From the NCBI RefSeq assembly GCF_900128525.1, contig NZ_FQTQ01000048.1:25019-89018 (forward strand): DNA of 64,000 nucleotides, given 5' to 3'. This DNA is from a methanotrophic endosymbiont of Bathymodiolus puteoserpentis (Logatchev) (GTDB lineage: Bacteria > Pseudomonadota > Gammaproteobacteria > Methylococcales > Methylomonadaceae). The translations under genes were made by a program, and so were the position numbers. Every line of letters begins with the position of its first letter. Position 1 is the first letter of the stretch. The notes beneath the pieces are model-generated. The model saw only the letters and a list, made by a program, of their open reading frames with translations, was not told the origin of the DNA and did no database searches. Below, in pieces: positions 18,720 through 27,970 of this stretch.

Positions 18720-19727
18720 CTAAAGCTGCTTAAACTCCACCGAATAGCGAAAGCTTTCTGGATCAAAATAATCCAGTGCTTTACCACCTACTTCTGCATA
18801 GGGGTACATTAAATAATTAATAGGCTTAGATTCTTGTGTTGGATTTAGTGTGATACCTCGACCGCCACGTTCGAGTGTCATCCTATAAGCATCAACACCA
18901 CCAAAAAAGTATTCTCTAAGCTCTTTTATATCGGCTAATTCTAGTTTATCTACCAGCATTTTCTTTCTAACATCAGCGGGATCAACAGCAACCCATCCTG
19001 TTCCGGGTAAGTAAAACTCTGCCCAGCAGTGATACCAACCGGTAATATCTTGTTCTACTTTTTTACCTAATCTAAGACCAAATACTTCTCTTGCTGGTAC
19101 ACCAACATTTCTGGCTAAAGCGACATAGACCGAACTAATATCTGCACACTTGCCACTGCGTTTGCTTAATGTCACTTCGACAACACCAAGACCGCAGCCT
19201 TTTACATTAGGATCTCTTGAAGTATTTTCAACGACCCAATCATAAACAGCACGGGATTTTTCAAGTATGCCTGTTTTATCTTTTTGTATGCCTTGAGCAA
19301 TTTCTGCTACCTGCCCATCGGTTGGTATCCACCAATCTGGCTGCAAATATTTTTGTATCTCAATCGGAACTGGCGCGCCGGTATCAATTAATTTTCTGGT
19401 TTGGCGCTCTTGGGTGCTGACTTTAAAGCCAAGCTCCATGTTTTTTTCTTGAATTTCTTTCGGCCATTCAGCAAAGAAGTATAAAGCTCCGCTTTTAGGT
19501 TCCTTATAAACGCCAGAATTTATAAAATTCCCTTTAGTTACTATATTTTCAATAAGTTGATACTCTCCTGAAACAGGGTAAGGTAGCCATATTTTTGCTG
19601 ATTGGGGTGTTTCTGGAACTTTTAAATCCACTTTAATAGTGATAAGCCCTTGCTTTTCATCAGCAAGACTAGATTCTGCTACTAATAAAGACAGGCAAAA
19701 GGACAGAAGAATAGTTTTCAATTTCAT
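18720..19727 (-). CDS. Secreted transglutaminase-like cysteine protease-fold protein
   Basis: A 335-residue protein with a signal peptide (MKLKTILLSFCLSLLVAESSLA), so it acts in the periplasm or outside. Residues about 155-255 are a transglutaminase-like core with the full Cys-His-Asp triad: C194 in KRSGKCADIS, H233 in GWYHCWAEFYL and D249 in VAVDPADV. The N-terminal 130 residues form a beta-rich domain. Members of this family act as peptidases, amidases or cross-linkers; the substrate cannot be read from sequence. It stands alone between repeats and selD. Confidence 0.85.
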   Translation of the reverse strand: MKLKTILLSFCLSLLVAESSLADEKQGLITIKVDLKVPETPQSAKIWLPYPVSGEYQLIENIVTKGNFINSGVYKEPKSGALYFFAEWPKEIQEKNMELGFKVSTQERQTRKLIDTGAPVPIEIQKYLQPDWWIPTDGQVAEIAQGIQKDKTGILEKSRAVYDWVVENTSRDPNVKGCGLGVVEVTLSKRSGKCADISSVYVALARNVGVPAREVFGLRLGKKVEQDITGWYHCWAEFYLPGTGWVAVDPADVRKKMLVDKLELADIKELREYFFGGVDAYRMTLERGGRGITLNPTQESKPINYLMYPYAEVGGKALDYFDPESFRYSVEFKQL

Positions 19728-19802
19728 GGATAATTTTATAAATTAAATAGTTCTAAGATAAGGGAGTGCCTTCAAAGCGGGAAGCCCCTCCCACTAAAGG
19801 TC

Positions 19803-21989
19803 TTACACTAATACAATTTGCGACACAGTAGAACCAAACTCAGTCACTTCGCCAATGGTATAAAACTGCTGATGAAAACTCTCATCAAGTTCGACATAGC
19901 GTGCAGCAGGTATTCCCGCTAATAAACCCCCTGAGGTTTGCGGATCAAACAACAACTTGAACCGAGGGTTTTGCATTATTGCATCTTCCCACTCAATCAC
20001 CATCAGTGCTTGGCGATTTTGATTATAAAGACTGCTTTTAATATTCTGTACTACTAGCGCTTCTGCCCCAGCTAGTACTGGAATAGCACTTAAATCTAAA
20101 GTTGCAGCACAACCTGACGCCTGACATAGCTCATATAAATGTCCAAGTAAACCAAAGCCTGTAACATCAGTACAGGCTTGAACATTAAGCTCACTCAATA
20201 ATTTGGCCGCCTGATCATTTGCTTGCAACATGGAATCAATCGCTTGATTAAAAACCTTGCCATCACACTGTGCTTGCATGGCCGCAGCCAGTATAACCCC
20301 AGTTCCTAATGGCTTGGATAACACCAACCTATCCCCCGGCATTAAGCCTTGTTTATGAAATAAAGGGACTTGCTGCGCAATACCATTAACAACTAGACCC
20401 ACCGAAAGTTCACTAGCCTCAGAAGTATGCCCCCCTAAAAAACGACATTGCAGCGCCTCTAATTGTATAAAAATACCTTGCATTAACATTTTTAGCTGTC
20501 TTTTTTGTATTTTTTGACCAGCATAAGGTAAGGTGATTAAGACTTGCGCTGATTCTGGCTTGAGATTCATTGCATACAAATCACTTAAGGCATGACTCAC
20601 TGCAATTTGACCAAATAACCAAGGATCTTGAATGGGTGTTTTAAGCGCATCGACACTTTGATAAACAAGCTCAGCATGGTGCGTAATTAGCACCGCATCT
20701 TGCGGCTGATAATGTCCTGCACCTAAGACCTCATTAAGGACTTGCTGTAAGACATCAGCACCTATTTTTGCCCCACAGCCACTACAACGCTTTAAGGGAT
20801 TATGTTGTTCCGACTGCTCTTCCCTGTTAATTAGCTGTGAATTTATATTTGTTTCTTTAGCCATAGGTAAAGAAGGTAATTGATGAAACTTATCCATAAA
20901 TTTTTGATCAATCGAATCTTTCCAGCGCCACACCCAGTCACCAGAAAAGCTTACTAGATATTTTGAACCTGTTGCTTTCTTTTCACCTAATGCCAATAAA
21001 CTTAAAAAACCATCCTGCGGTTTATAATTTATTAACTTTTGGTTCAACAATACAGCCTGTAGGTTATGAAATAATACAGGCGCTTGCCTTACTGCATAAA
21101 CACCTGCTTTTGGGCGTGGATTAGCGACCATATTAACAATATCACCTGCGCCAAATACGTCATCATACTGTAAGGATTGTAGTGTTTGTCGTACTTTCAT
21201 AAAACCTGCATCATCGCATTCTAGCTGACTTGCTTGTAACCAAGAAGCCCCTGCTGCTTGAGTACACCAAATAATTTCATCAGATAAAATAGGTTCGCCC
21301 TGCTGGCAATAAATTAGCCCTTGACTGAGTTTAGTAACCCGCGTTGAGGTGTGTAGCGTAATTTTATATTTTTTTAATTGCCTTTTTACCTGACTAATCA
21401 CTTGGCGGTTATATCCGGGTAAAATATCTTCTGCGCCGGTTATCAAATGATACTGTAGCGATGCATCCGTTTTTTGCAGCTTACAAGCGCAAGCCATGAT
21501 AACTTCAACACTCCCCGCGCCACCACCGACAACGGCTAGCGATTTTATTTTATGCTGTTTAACTTGCTCTTGAATCAAGTTCCAGCGTGTATAAAAGTCG
21601 CTAATGGGTTTTACTGGCGTACTATATTCATGCGTACCTTCAATCTGTTGATTGGGGGTTGAGCCGATATCAATAGACACAATATCAAACTCGATAGCTG
21701 GACGATTTGCGAGTGTTAGGGTTTTCGCTGCAACATCAATCGCAATCACTTTATCCTGAATAAAACGAATATTTGCCCATAGCGCTAATTTCACCAGATC
21801 AATATGCGTTTGTTCAAAGCTATAATGCCCAGCAATTAAACCAGGCAACATCCCTGAATAAGGTGTCATCATCTGCGGACTGATTAAGGTAATGCGTACA
21901 CCTGGCAATGGATTCATAGCCCATTGGCGTAAAACAAGTGCATGGCTATGCCCACCACCTACTAAAACCAAATCCTTAAATATAGTCAT
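19803..21989 (-). CDS. selD: FAD-dependent oxidoreductase fused to selenophosphate synthetase SelD
   Basis: Makes selenophosphate from selenide and ATP, the selenium donor for tRNA selenouridine and selenocysteine. Residues 1-370 are a type II NADH-dehydrogenase-like flavoprotein (DLVLVGGGHSHALVL, AVVGGGAGSVEVIMA, DVFGAGDIV). Residues from about 398 are SelD: C402-S-G-C405-G-A-K408, where C405 and K408 match E. coli Cys17 and Lys20 while the second Cys (19) is Ala. ATP-binding DVTGFGLLGHLYE and FDPQTSGGLL follow. The two-domain fusion is known from other bacteria. Start overlaps the selU stop by 4 bp. The partner selU suggests use in tRNA modification; selA/selB are not in the window. Confidence 0.94.
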   Translation of the reverse strand: MTIFKDLVLVGGGHSHALVLRQWAMNPLPGVRITLISPQMMTPYSGMLPGLIAGHYSFEQTHIDLVKLALWANIRFIQDKVIAIDVAAKTLTLANRPAIEFDIVSIDIGSTPNQQIEGTHEYSTPVKPISDFYTRWNLIQEQVKQHKIKSLAVVGGGAGSVEVIMACACKLQKTDASLQYHLITGAEDILPGYNRQVISQVKRQLKKYKITLHTSTRVTKLSQGLIYCQQGEPILSDEIIWCTQAAGASWLQASQLECDDAGFMKVRQTLQSLQYDDVFGAGDIVNMVANPRPKAGVYAVRQAPVLFHNLQAVLLNQKLINYKPQDGFLSLLALGEKKATGSKYLVSFSGDWVWRWKDSIDQKFMDKFHQLPSLPMAKETNINSQLINREEQSEQHNPLKRCSGCGAKIGADVLQQVLNEVLGAGHYQPQDAVLITHHAELVYQSVDALKTPIQDPWLFGQIAVSHALSDLYAMNLKPESAQVLITLPYAGQKIQKRQLKMLMQGIFIQLEALQCRFLGGHTSEASELSVGLVVNGIAQQVPLFHKQGLMPGDRLVLSKPLGTGVILAAAMQAQCDGKVFNQAIDSMLQANDQAAKLLSELNVQACTDVTGFGLLGHLYELCQASGCAATLDLSAIPVLAGAEALVVQNIKSSLYNQNRQALMVIEWEDAIMQNPRFKLLFDPQTSGGLLAGIPAARYVELDESFHQQFYTIGEVTEFGSTVSQIVLV

Positions 21990-23110
21990 GGTTTCATATT
22001 CTTTAAATGCTCATCAACCCACGCCAAAATTTCAGACTCTGTCCCGCTAAATATTACCTTACTCTGCTTATTTTTTAACTGATACTGATACATAGGGTCA
22101 TAGTACTCCTCAAGTAATAACACAATACTTTCGTCAAACAAATGACTTTGCCCCGTGATAAATAAATGCTTTAAAGCTATAGTAAATAAAGCATGCATTT
22201 TTTGATAACGGATACCGCCTAGTCGTTTTTTGATACGTTGCAAACAATTAAACAAAAAAGCACTAAATTTTTCTTCGGCAAGTTCTTGAAATTCCTGCTG
22301 ATATAGCAGCCAATTATTCGCAAAGTAATCTTCCCGAATGATCGCTATACGTTCCTCCAGCGCACGCTCAAGGAATATATAAGGTGCTTGCGTCATTTTT
22401 TTATGAAAATTGTCAGGCAAAATACAACGCCCTATGCGTTTACTTTCATCTTCCAATAGTAATCCTGCATTGGGTAAGTGATGCCGATATTTAAGACAAG
22501 CTATAGATAATTCATTTTCCCAATTAATCTGAGTAGGTTGAAAATCATGCACATCACTGCCAAAAGCAGAACCGCGATGATTAGCCAACCCCTCCAAATC
22601 AACATAATAATTGGTTTTCTTTAATACATGGGTTTTTCCTGATCCTGTTAGCCCACTTAAAATAACAAAAGGGAGTTGTTGTGCGCTCAGCTCCAATTGT
22701 TCAATTAAGTAAGTCCGCATAGCTTTATATCCGCCCTTAATAAGCGGGTAGTTAATGCTCTGTTCTTGCAACCAAGCCTGAGTTGTACGTGAACGTAAGC
22801 CGCCACGAAAACAATACAAATAACCGTCTGGGTGGGACTTTACAAATTCCCTCCATTGTTCCAATTTTTGTTTACGCAGTTCAGGGTTGACTAGCTCTAG
22901 AGCTAAAGCAATAGCCGTATCTTGCCCCTCGTTTTTATAACACGTACCAATGGCTTCTCGTTGCGGGTTATCTAACAAGGGAATATTCTGGCTATGAGAA
23001 AAAGCGCCTCGGTCAAACTCAACAGGGGCTCTGACATCCAGTAACGGTATATCATCTAAAAATAATTTTTGATAATCTAAAGTGTCCTGTCTAATCATTG
23101 TAGTACTCAT
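21986..23110 (-). CDS. selU: tRNA 2-selenouridine synthase SelU/MnmH
   Basis: Replaces the sulfur of 2-thiouridine at the wobble position of Lys/Glu/Gln tRNAs with selenium, using selenophosphate. The N-terminal rhodanese domain has its active Cys in GYLYCFRGGLRSR. The C-terminal P-loop domain has GLTGSGKTH and the downstream NHRGSAFG segment. About 374 residues, normal for the family. The frame opens upstream at a TTG, but the ATG at 23110 is the more likely start. It overlaps the selD fusion by 4 bp, so donor and consumer of selenophosphate are coupled. Confidence 0.94.
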   Translation of the reverse strand: MSTTMIRQDTLDYQKLFLDDIPLLDVRAPVEFDRGAFSHSQNIPLLDNPQREAIGTCYKNEGQDTAIALALELVNPELRKQKLEQWREFVKSHPDGYLYCFRGGLRSRTTQAWLQEQSINYPLIKGGYKAMRTYLIEQLELSAQQLPFVILSGLTGSGKTHVLKKTNYYVDLEGLANHRGSAFGSDVHDFQPTQINWENELSIACLKYRHHLPNAGLLLEDESKRIGRCILPDNFHKKMTQAPYIFLERALEERIAIIREDYFANNWLLYQQEFQELAEEKFSAFLFNCLQRIKKRLGGIRYQKMHALFTIALKHLFITGQSHLFDESIVLLLEEYYDPMYQYQLKNKQSKVIFSGTESEILAWVDEHLKNMKP

Positions 23111-23158
23111 TATTTTTAATATTTCCAAGGAGCATGCTTTAATTTTATAGGCCGATAT

Positions 23159-23890
23159 TTAGTCCGCCAATTTAGAAGCAATAAAACTCAGCTGCTCTAC
23201 CTGATTAAAGTCTAAAAACCGTAACGTAATATCTTGCTGATCACAAACGACAGCCGCCATAACTTCTTCTGATAAAGAAATCGCATCAATACGCCATAGA
23301 TCAGCAGAACCACAACTCTCTGGCACACGTAAAAAACCATTTAAATCAACAGGATTAATCACACACTGATTTAAACCCAGAGTAATGCCTTTGCCATCTG
23401 CTTTAACAAAGGCTTCTTTTCTTACCCAAAATTGATAAAAAGCACGCCCCTGCTCTGCCTTATCTAAACTATGCCAGTAATCGGCTTCCTCAAGAGCAAA
23501 ACATTTCTTGACCAATCCCGCCCAAGTAGCGCGTGGCTTATAATATTCAATATCAATACCTAGTTGGCATTGCTGCGCGACGGCTATCGCTAGGCTATTA
23601 CCTGAATGCGACATATTAAAACTTAACTCAGGGTAATCGGCTAAAAATGGCTTACCAAATTCTGTTTGCAAAAATTTTAATTGTCCTGCGAATTCGTTAA
23701 TATAGTTCGCCAATGTTTCCCTTAACAAACCATGGGCAACAATATAATTATCTCTTACTTGGGGAAATTTAAACCTTTCAATAACGGCTAGTTCATTAGC
23801 ATCTAATAAGCTTAAGTAATGCGCGTGCCGGTGATAAAAACTAGATACCGATGTCGTCGTGTAAACATCAAGCTGAGCTTTATTAATCAA
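23159..23890 (-). CDS. Sfp-type 4'-phosphopantetheinyl transferase
   Basis: Transfers phosphopantetheine from CoA to a carrier-protein serine. Family motifs are present: FNMSHSGN, the Mg-binding LGIDIEYY and FYQFWVRKEAFVKADGKGI. The frame extends to an ATG at 23938, deep inside ggt, but homology begins near AQLDVYTT. I therefore favour the TTG at 23890, which overlaps the ggt stop by a few bases and gives about 244 residues. This is the Sfp/Gsp class rather than AcpS, so its target may be a secondary-metabolism carrier such as the ACP domain of the ligase at 50.2 kb (inference). Confidence 0.88.
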   Translation of the reverse strand: MINKAQLDVYTTTSVSSFYHRHAHYLSLLDANELAVIERFKFPQVRDNYIVAHGLLRETLANYINEFAGQLKFLQTEFGKPFLADYPELSFNMSHSGNSLAIAVAQQCQLGIDIEYYKPRATWAGLVKKCFALEEADYWHSLDKAEQGRAFYQFWVRKEAFVKADGKGITLGLNQCVINPVDLNGFLRVPESCGSADLWRIDAISLSEEVMAAVVCDQQDITLRFLDFNQVEQLSFIASKLAD

Positions 23891-25607
23891 CCGTTTGCAC
23901 ACTGGCAAAGCCCTCGCCGCGTGGATCACTAGCTGCAAATAACTCTTTATTCTCTTTATCTAATTGCACAGCCTGCATATTCCCATAATTATATGTCTGT
24001 ATTAGTTGATGGCCTAGGGCTTGCAACCCTTGTACTTCATCGTCAGTTAAGCCATTTTTCTCATATAAAATCTGATCAGGAATATATTGATGATGAAAGC
24101 GTTTAACATGTACCCATGATTTAGGGTCATTACCTGCAGCAAAATCCAGTGCCGCTAATAGCACCATAGAAATAATACGACTACCGCCCGGTGTACCTAA
24201 AACGGCTATGCGTTTATTATCCTCTAAAAAAGTCGGTGTCATACTGGATAACATGCGTTTTTCTGGGGCAATAGCATTGGCAGCTCCACCGACCAAGCCA
24301 TAGCCATTAGCCGAATTCTTAGCGCTGGCAAAATCATCCATTTCATTATTTAATAGCACACCAGTTCCTGATGCCACTAAACCTGCACCAAACGGAAAGT
24401 TAACACTTAACGTTGCTGAAACTCGATTACCTTCAGCATCAATAATCGAAAAATGAGTGGTATTGCGCCCGCCAAGCTGCTCTTCTGTTTGTCCTGTTAA
24501 ATAATCACTAGGCAAAGCCTTATCTGCACGCAGTGTACTGGCTAAACCTTGCGCATAATCTTTATTCAGCAAGCGCTTCACAGGCACATCAATAAAATCT
24601 GTATCACCTAAATATAAAGCGCGATCATGATAAGCGCGGCGTAATGCTTCAACAATTAAATGTTTACGCGTTATGCTATCAACTGAGTCTAAATCGATAT
24701 TTTCCAATATATTTAAAGCTTCTATTAAAACGATACCACCCGATGACGGTAAAGCAGCACTGGTGATTTTTGTACCTTTATAACTCCCCGTAACCGGTTC
24801 GCGTTCGACGACTTGATACTTTTGCAAGTCTGCTAACGACCAAATACCACCTCCTTTTTGTACGGCAGATACCAATTTATCAGCAATAGTCCCCGCATAA
24901 AATCCAGCATGTCCTTTATCGGCTAACTGCTTTAAAGTGCCGGCTAAATCAGTTTGTACCAATAAGCTGCCTTTCGCAGGGATTTTACCTTGTTGTAAAA
25001 AAATAGCGGCCGTTTCAGCGTCTTTATTTAAAATCGTTTTACGAAAGCCTAAAAGCTTCTGATGCCGCTTGCCAATATTAAAGCCTTGCTCTGCATAACG
25101 AATAGCGGGCTGTAAACTTTCAGCTAGACTCAATTTTCCATAGTTTTTAGATAAATACACTAAACCAGCCGGCATTCCAGGAATGCCGGCAGCTAAAGCA
25201 CTATTTAACGATAGACCTGTAACCGCGTTACCTTGCGCATCCAGAAACATATTTTTATCTGCCGCTAAGGGTGCTTTTTCACGCCCATCCAACATAATAT
25301 CTAGGCCATCACTTTCTCTATGCAATAACCAGAATCCACCACCCCCCAAGCCAGATCCTGAAGGCTCGACCACGGCTAAAGCAGCGCTTACCGCTACCGC
25401 CGCATCATAAACATTGCCGCCCTTATTTAAAATTTCAAATCCTGCTTGTGTTGCTAAGGGATGCGCGGAAGCAATCGCTACTTGACCTGGTTGTTTTACG
25501 CTACAGCCTGTTATACTTAAAACAATAACAAGCAGCGTTAAGCTGACTAATAGACTAACACCCTTACTACTCTTTTTCTGACTCAATACATTTACTCTCA
25601 TGAACAT
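23883..25607 (-). CDS. ggt: Gamma-glutamyltranspeptidase (lipoprotein form)
   Basis: Cleaves gamma-glutamyl bonds of glutathione and related compounds outside the cytoplasm and transfers the glutamyl group. The 574-residue precursor has a signal peptide ending in a lipobox (LSITGCS, Cys35), so it is probably membrane-anchored. Autocleavage is expected before Thr383 in GGRNTTHFS, the N-terminal nucleophile of the small subunit; PEKRMLSSMTPTF and GTPGGSRII complete the active site. The start may be 25607 or 25601; either overlaps the divergent phosphatase gene. The downstream transferase gene overlaps its end. Confidence 0.94.
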   Translation of the reverse strand: MFMRVNVLSQKKSSKGVSLLVSLTLLVIVLSITGCSVKQPGQVAIASAHPLATQAGFEILNKGGNVYDAAVAVSAALAVVEPSGSGLGGGGFWLLHRESDGLDIMLDGREKAPLAADKNMFLDAQGNAVTGLSLNSALAAGIPGMPAGLVYLSKNYGKLSLAESLQPAIRYAEQGFNIGKRHQKLLGFRKTILNKDAETAAIFLQQGKIPAKGSLLVQTDLAGTLKQLADKGHAGFYAGTIADKLVSAVQKGGGIWSLADLQKYQVVEREPVTGSYKGTKITSAALPSSGGIVLIEALNILENIDLDSVDSITRKHLIVEALRRAYHDRALYLGDTDFIDVPVKRLLNKDYAQGLASTLRADKALPSDYLTGQTEEQLGGRNTTHFSIIDAEGNRVSATLSVNFPFGAGLVASGTGVLLNNEMDDFASAKNSANGYGLVGGAANAIAPEKRMLSSMTPTFLEDNKRIAVLGTPGGSRIISMVLLAALDFAAGNDPKSWVHVKRFHHQYIPDQILYEKNGLTDDEVQGLQALGHQLIQTYNYGNMQAVQLDKENKELFAASDPRGEGFASVQTVD

Positions 25608-26433
25608 ACCTTTGACTAATATTAATGCGCTGATTGTCGATATGGATGGCGTATTATGGCACGGTGAGCAGGCTATTGCAGGCTTAAGCGATTTCTTTCA
25701 GCTATTACGTGAGCAAGATATGCCTTTTATTCTAGCAACCAATAATGCCAGTCATACCGCTGAGCAATATGTTAAAAAATTAGCGCGTATGGGCGTTAGC
25801 ATTAAACAGGAAGAAATACTGACCTCGGGCATGGCTACCGCCTTGTATCTTGCTCAACATAAAGACCCAGCGAATACGCATATTTTCGTGTTAGGAGAAC
25901 AAGGGGCGAGCCAGCCACTATTAGAGCAAGGGTTTACTCTAACCGGTATTTACCAATTAAATAGTCCAGAAACACCTAATCAAGGCGCGGATATTGTCGT
26001 TTGTGGCAAAGATGAAACGATTACTTGGGATAAACTGTCTACTGCAACGCTGAATTTACAAGCAGGCGCAGAATTTATTGCCACCAATGCAGATACAACA
26101 CTACCGACTGAGCGAGGCTTAGTGCAAGGTAATGGAGCAATTCTCGCCGCACTACATGCAGCGACAGGACGCACACCGACGGTTATCGGCAAGCCTGAAC
26201 CGATTATGTACCAACAAGCACTCGCTTTATTAGGCTCTACGCCAGAAAACACTATTGCAATTGGTGATCGTTTAGATACGGATATTTTGGGTGCGGTACG
26301 CACAGGGATGCGTAGTTTAATGGTTTTAACGGGAACGTCAAAACGTGAAGATTTACAAAATATTGATTTTGCACCGACGTGGATTATGCAGGACTTGCAG
26401 GCGGTGACAGAGGCTCTACGGGAAAGGAACTAA
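25600..26433 (+). CDS. HAD-superfamily subfamily IIA phosphatase (NagD/phosphoglycolate phosphatase-like)
   Basis: Cytoplasmic haloacid-dehalogenase phosphatase, 277 residues. Motif I is D14-M-D16-GVLWHG, motif II lies in FILATNNASHT, motif III Lys in VIGKPEPIMYQ and motif IV in AIGDRLDTDILGA. The C2 cap places it with NagD, 4-nitrophenyl phosphatase and eukaryotic phosphoglycolate phosphatase; the natural substrate cannot be told. Its start overlaps the 5' end of ggt on the other strand, so its promoter must lie within ggt. Confidence 0.9.
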   Translation: MNIPLTNINALIVDMDGVLWHGEQAIAGLSDFFQLLREQDMPFILATNNASHTAEQYVKKLARMGVSIKQEEILTSGMATALYLAQHKDPANTHIFVLGEQGASQPLLEQGFTLTGIYQLNSPETPNQGADIVVCGKDETITWDKLSTATLNLQAGAEFIATNADTTLPTERGLVQGNGAILAALHAATGRTPTVIGKPEPIMYQQALALLGSTPENTIAIGDRLDTDILGAVRTGMRSLMVLTGTSKREDLQNIDFAPTWIMQDLQAVTEALRERN

Positions 26434-26446
26434 AAAATAATAAATT

Positions 26447-26502
26447 GTGGGCGGGGGCTTTAATCCCGATTTTATACAAGTCGCGGCTAAAGCCTCGCCC
26501 AC
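26447..26502. repeat. Dispersed palindrome (GTGGGCG...CGCCCAC)
   Basis: A 56-bp imperfect palindrome with arms GTGGGCGGGGGCTTTAATC and its near complement, around a CGATTTTATACAAGTCGCG core. It sits between the convergent phosphatase and rpiA genes, where it can act as a bidirectional transcript end. The same design occurs at 16667-16724, 44494-44546 and, with a different core, 53579-53645. Confidence 0.85.
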
Positions 26503-26525
26503 AAAAACAACTATTAACGCAACAA

Positions 26526-27185
26526 TTACAGCGTTTCTACGCCCGATGCTTTGGCAACCAACACGACATCAGCCGGTCGTAAACCAAAAATACCCACAGT
26601 GACAACACCAGGAATATTATTAACTAAGCGTTCCAATGCTAATGGCTCAGAAATTTCCATATTATGTACATCAATGATTTCACAACCATTATCGGTTACA
26701 TAGTTTTCACGCCAAATAGGCTGGCCACCTAACTTAACAATCTCACGTGCAACAAAGCTACGAGCCATCGGGATAACCTCAATAGGTAAAGGAAATTTAC
26801 CTAGTACTTTAACCGTTTTGCTTTCATCAACAATACAAACAAATTTCTTACTTGCACCTGCAATAATTTTCTCGCGCGTTAAAGCACCACCGCCCCCTTT
26901 AATTAACTGCTTTAATGCGTTAGTTTCATCTGCGCCATCGACATAAACATCTAAGTTTCCTGACTCGCTTAATTCCATGACTGGAATACCGATTTTTTTC
27001 AGTCTCTCAGTGGTAGCAATAGAGCTTGATACTGCGCCTTTAATATCTTTAGTTAAGTCAAAGTCAGCTAGGCAGTCAATAAAATGATTCACCGTTGAAC
27101 CTGTGCCTACACCTAAAATAGCAATATCTTTAATATAAGGTAGGGCTGCTTCTGCGGCTTTACGTTTACTTTCGTCTTGTGTCAT
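26526..27185 (-). CDS. rpiA: Ribose-5-phosphate isomerase A
   Basis: Interconverts ribose-5-phosphate and ribulose-5-phosphate in the pentose phosphate pathway. The 219 residues match the family length. [12 protein letters not shown] (phosphate loop), DGADE with the catalytic Asp pair, and [14 protein letters not shown] with the catalytic Glu are all present. It follows rpe in the same direction; both enzymes use ribulose-5-phosphate, so pairing makes metabolic sense. Confidence 0.96.
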   Translation of the reverse strand: MTQDESKRKAAEAALPYIKDIAILGVGTGSTVNHFIDCLADFDLTKDIKGAVSSSIATTERLKKIGIPVMELSESGNLDVYVDGADETNALKQLIKGGGGALTREKIIAGASKKFVCIVDESKTVKVLGKFPLPIEVIPMARSFVAREIVKLGGQPIWRENYVTDNGCEIIDVHNMEISEPLALERLVNNIPGVVTVGIFGLRPADVVLVAKASGVETL

Positions 27186-27257
27186 ATCTTATCTTCCTAA
27201 ATGATTGAAGCCGTACCGTGATTGAGCTAAAACCGCTAACTCAATCAACAAGTAAAA

Positions 27258-27926
27258 TTAAGCTTTGGCTAATTCTGCACGCATTTCGTCTATCACTTTT
27301 TTATAATCGGGTTGGCTAAAGATAGCAGACCCAGCAACAAACATATCAGCACCTGCGGCTTTTATTTCACGGATATTATCTACTTTAACACCACCGTCAA
27401 TTTCTAGGCGTATATCATAACCACTGTCATCAATTCTTTTTCTTGCTTCACGCAATTTATCTAATGTGCCAGGAATAAAAGATTGGCCACCGAAGCCAGG
27501 GTTTACTGACATTAATAAAATAATATCAACTTTATCCATCACATAATCAAGAAAATGTAAGGGTGTGCTTGGGTTAAATACTAAGCCAGATTTACAACCT
27601 AAATCACGCACCATTTGTAATGAACGATCTATATGAGTTGATGCTTCTGGGTGAAAAGTAATCATACTTGCACCTGCTTTTGCAAAGTCAGGAATAATAC
27701 GATCCACAGGCTCAATCATTAAATGCACATCAATTGGCGCAGTCACGCCATGTTTTCTAAGCGCATCACAAACCAATGGCCCAATCGTTAAGTTAGGTAC
27801 AAAGTGATTATCCATTACATCAAAATGCACAATGTCAGCACCAGAGGCTAAAACATTATCCACTTCCTCACCTAATCTAGCGAAATCAGCAGAAAGAATA
27901 GAAGGTGCAATCCAGTTATCAGCCAT
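27258..27926 (-). CDS. rpe: Ribulose-phosphate 3-epimerase
   Basis: Interconverts ribulose-5-phosphate and xylulose-5-phosphate. TIM barrel with [16 protein letters not shown], the metal/catalytic [37 protein letters not shown] and the phosphate-binding EIDGGV and GSAIF segments. The frame opens at 27941, but the GAGGAG ribosome site overlaps that ATG and is correctly spaced for the ATG at 27926, which gives 222 residues starting MADNWIAPS. It lies between dsbC and rpiA. Confidence 0.96.
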   Translation of the reverse strand: MADNWIAPSILSADFARLGEEVDNVLASGADIVHFDVMDNHFVPNLTIGPLVCDALRKHGVTAPIDVHLMIEPVDRIIPDFAKAGASMITFHPEASTHIDRSLQMVRDLGCKSGLVFNPSTPLHFLDYVMDKVDIILLMSVNPGFGGQSFIPGTLDKLREARKRIDDSGYDIRLEIDGGVKVDNIREIKAAGADMFVAGSAIFSQPDYKKVIDEMRAELAKA

Positions 27927-27970
27927 ATTATGACTCCTCATTTAATTAAAATTGTTATTATTATACGCTT

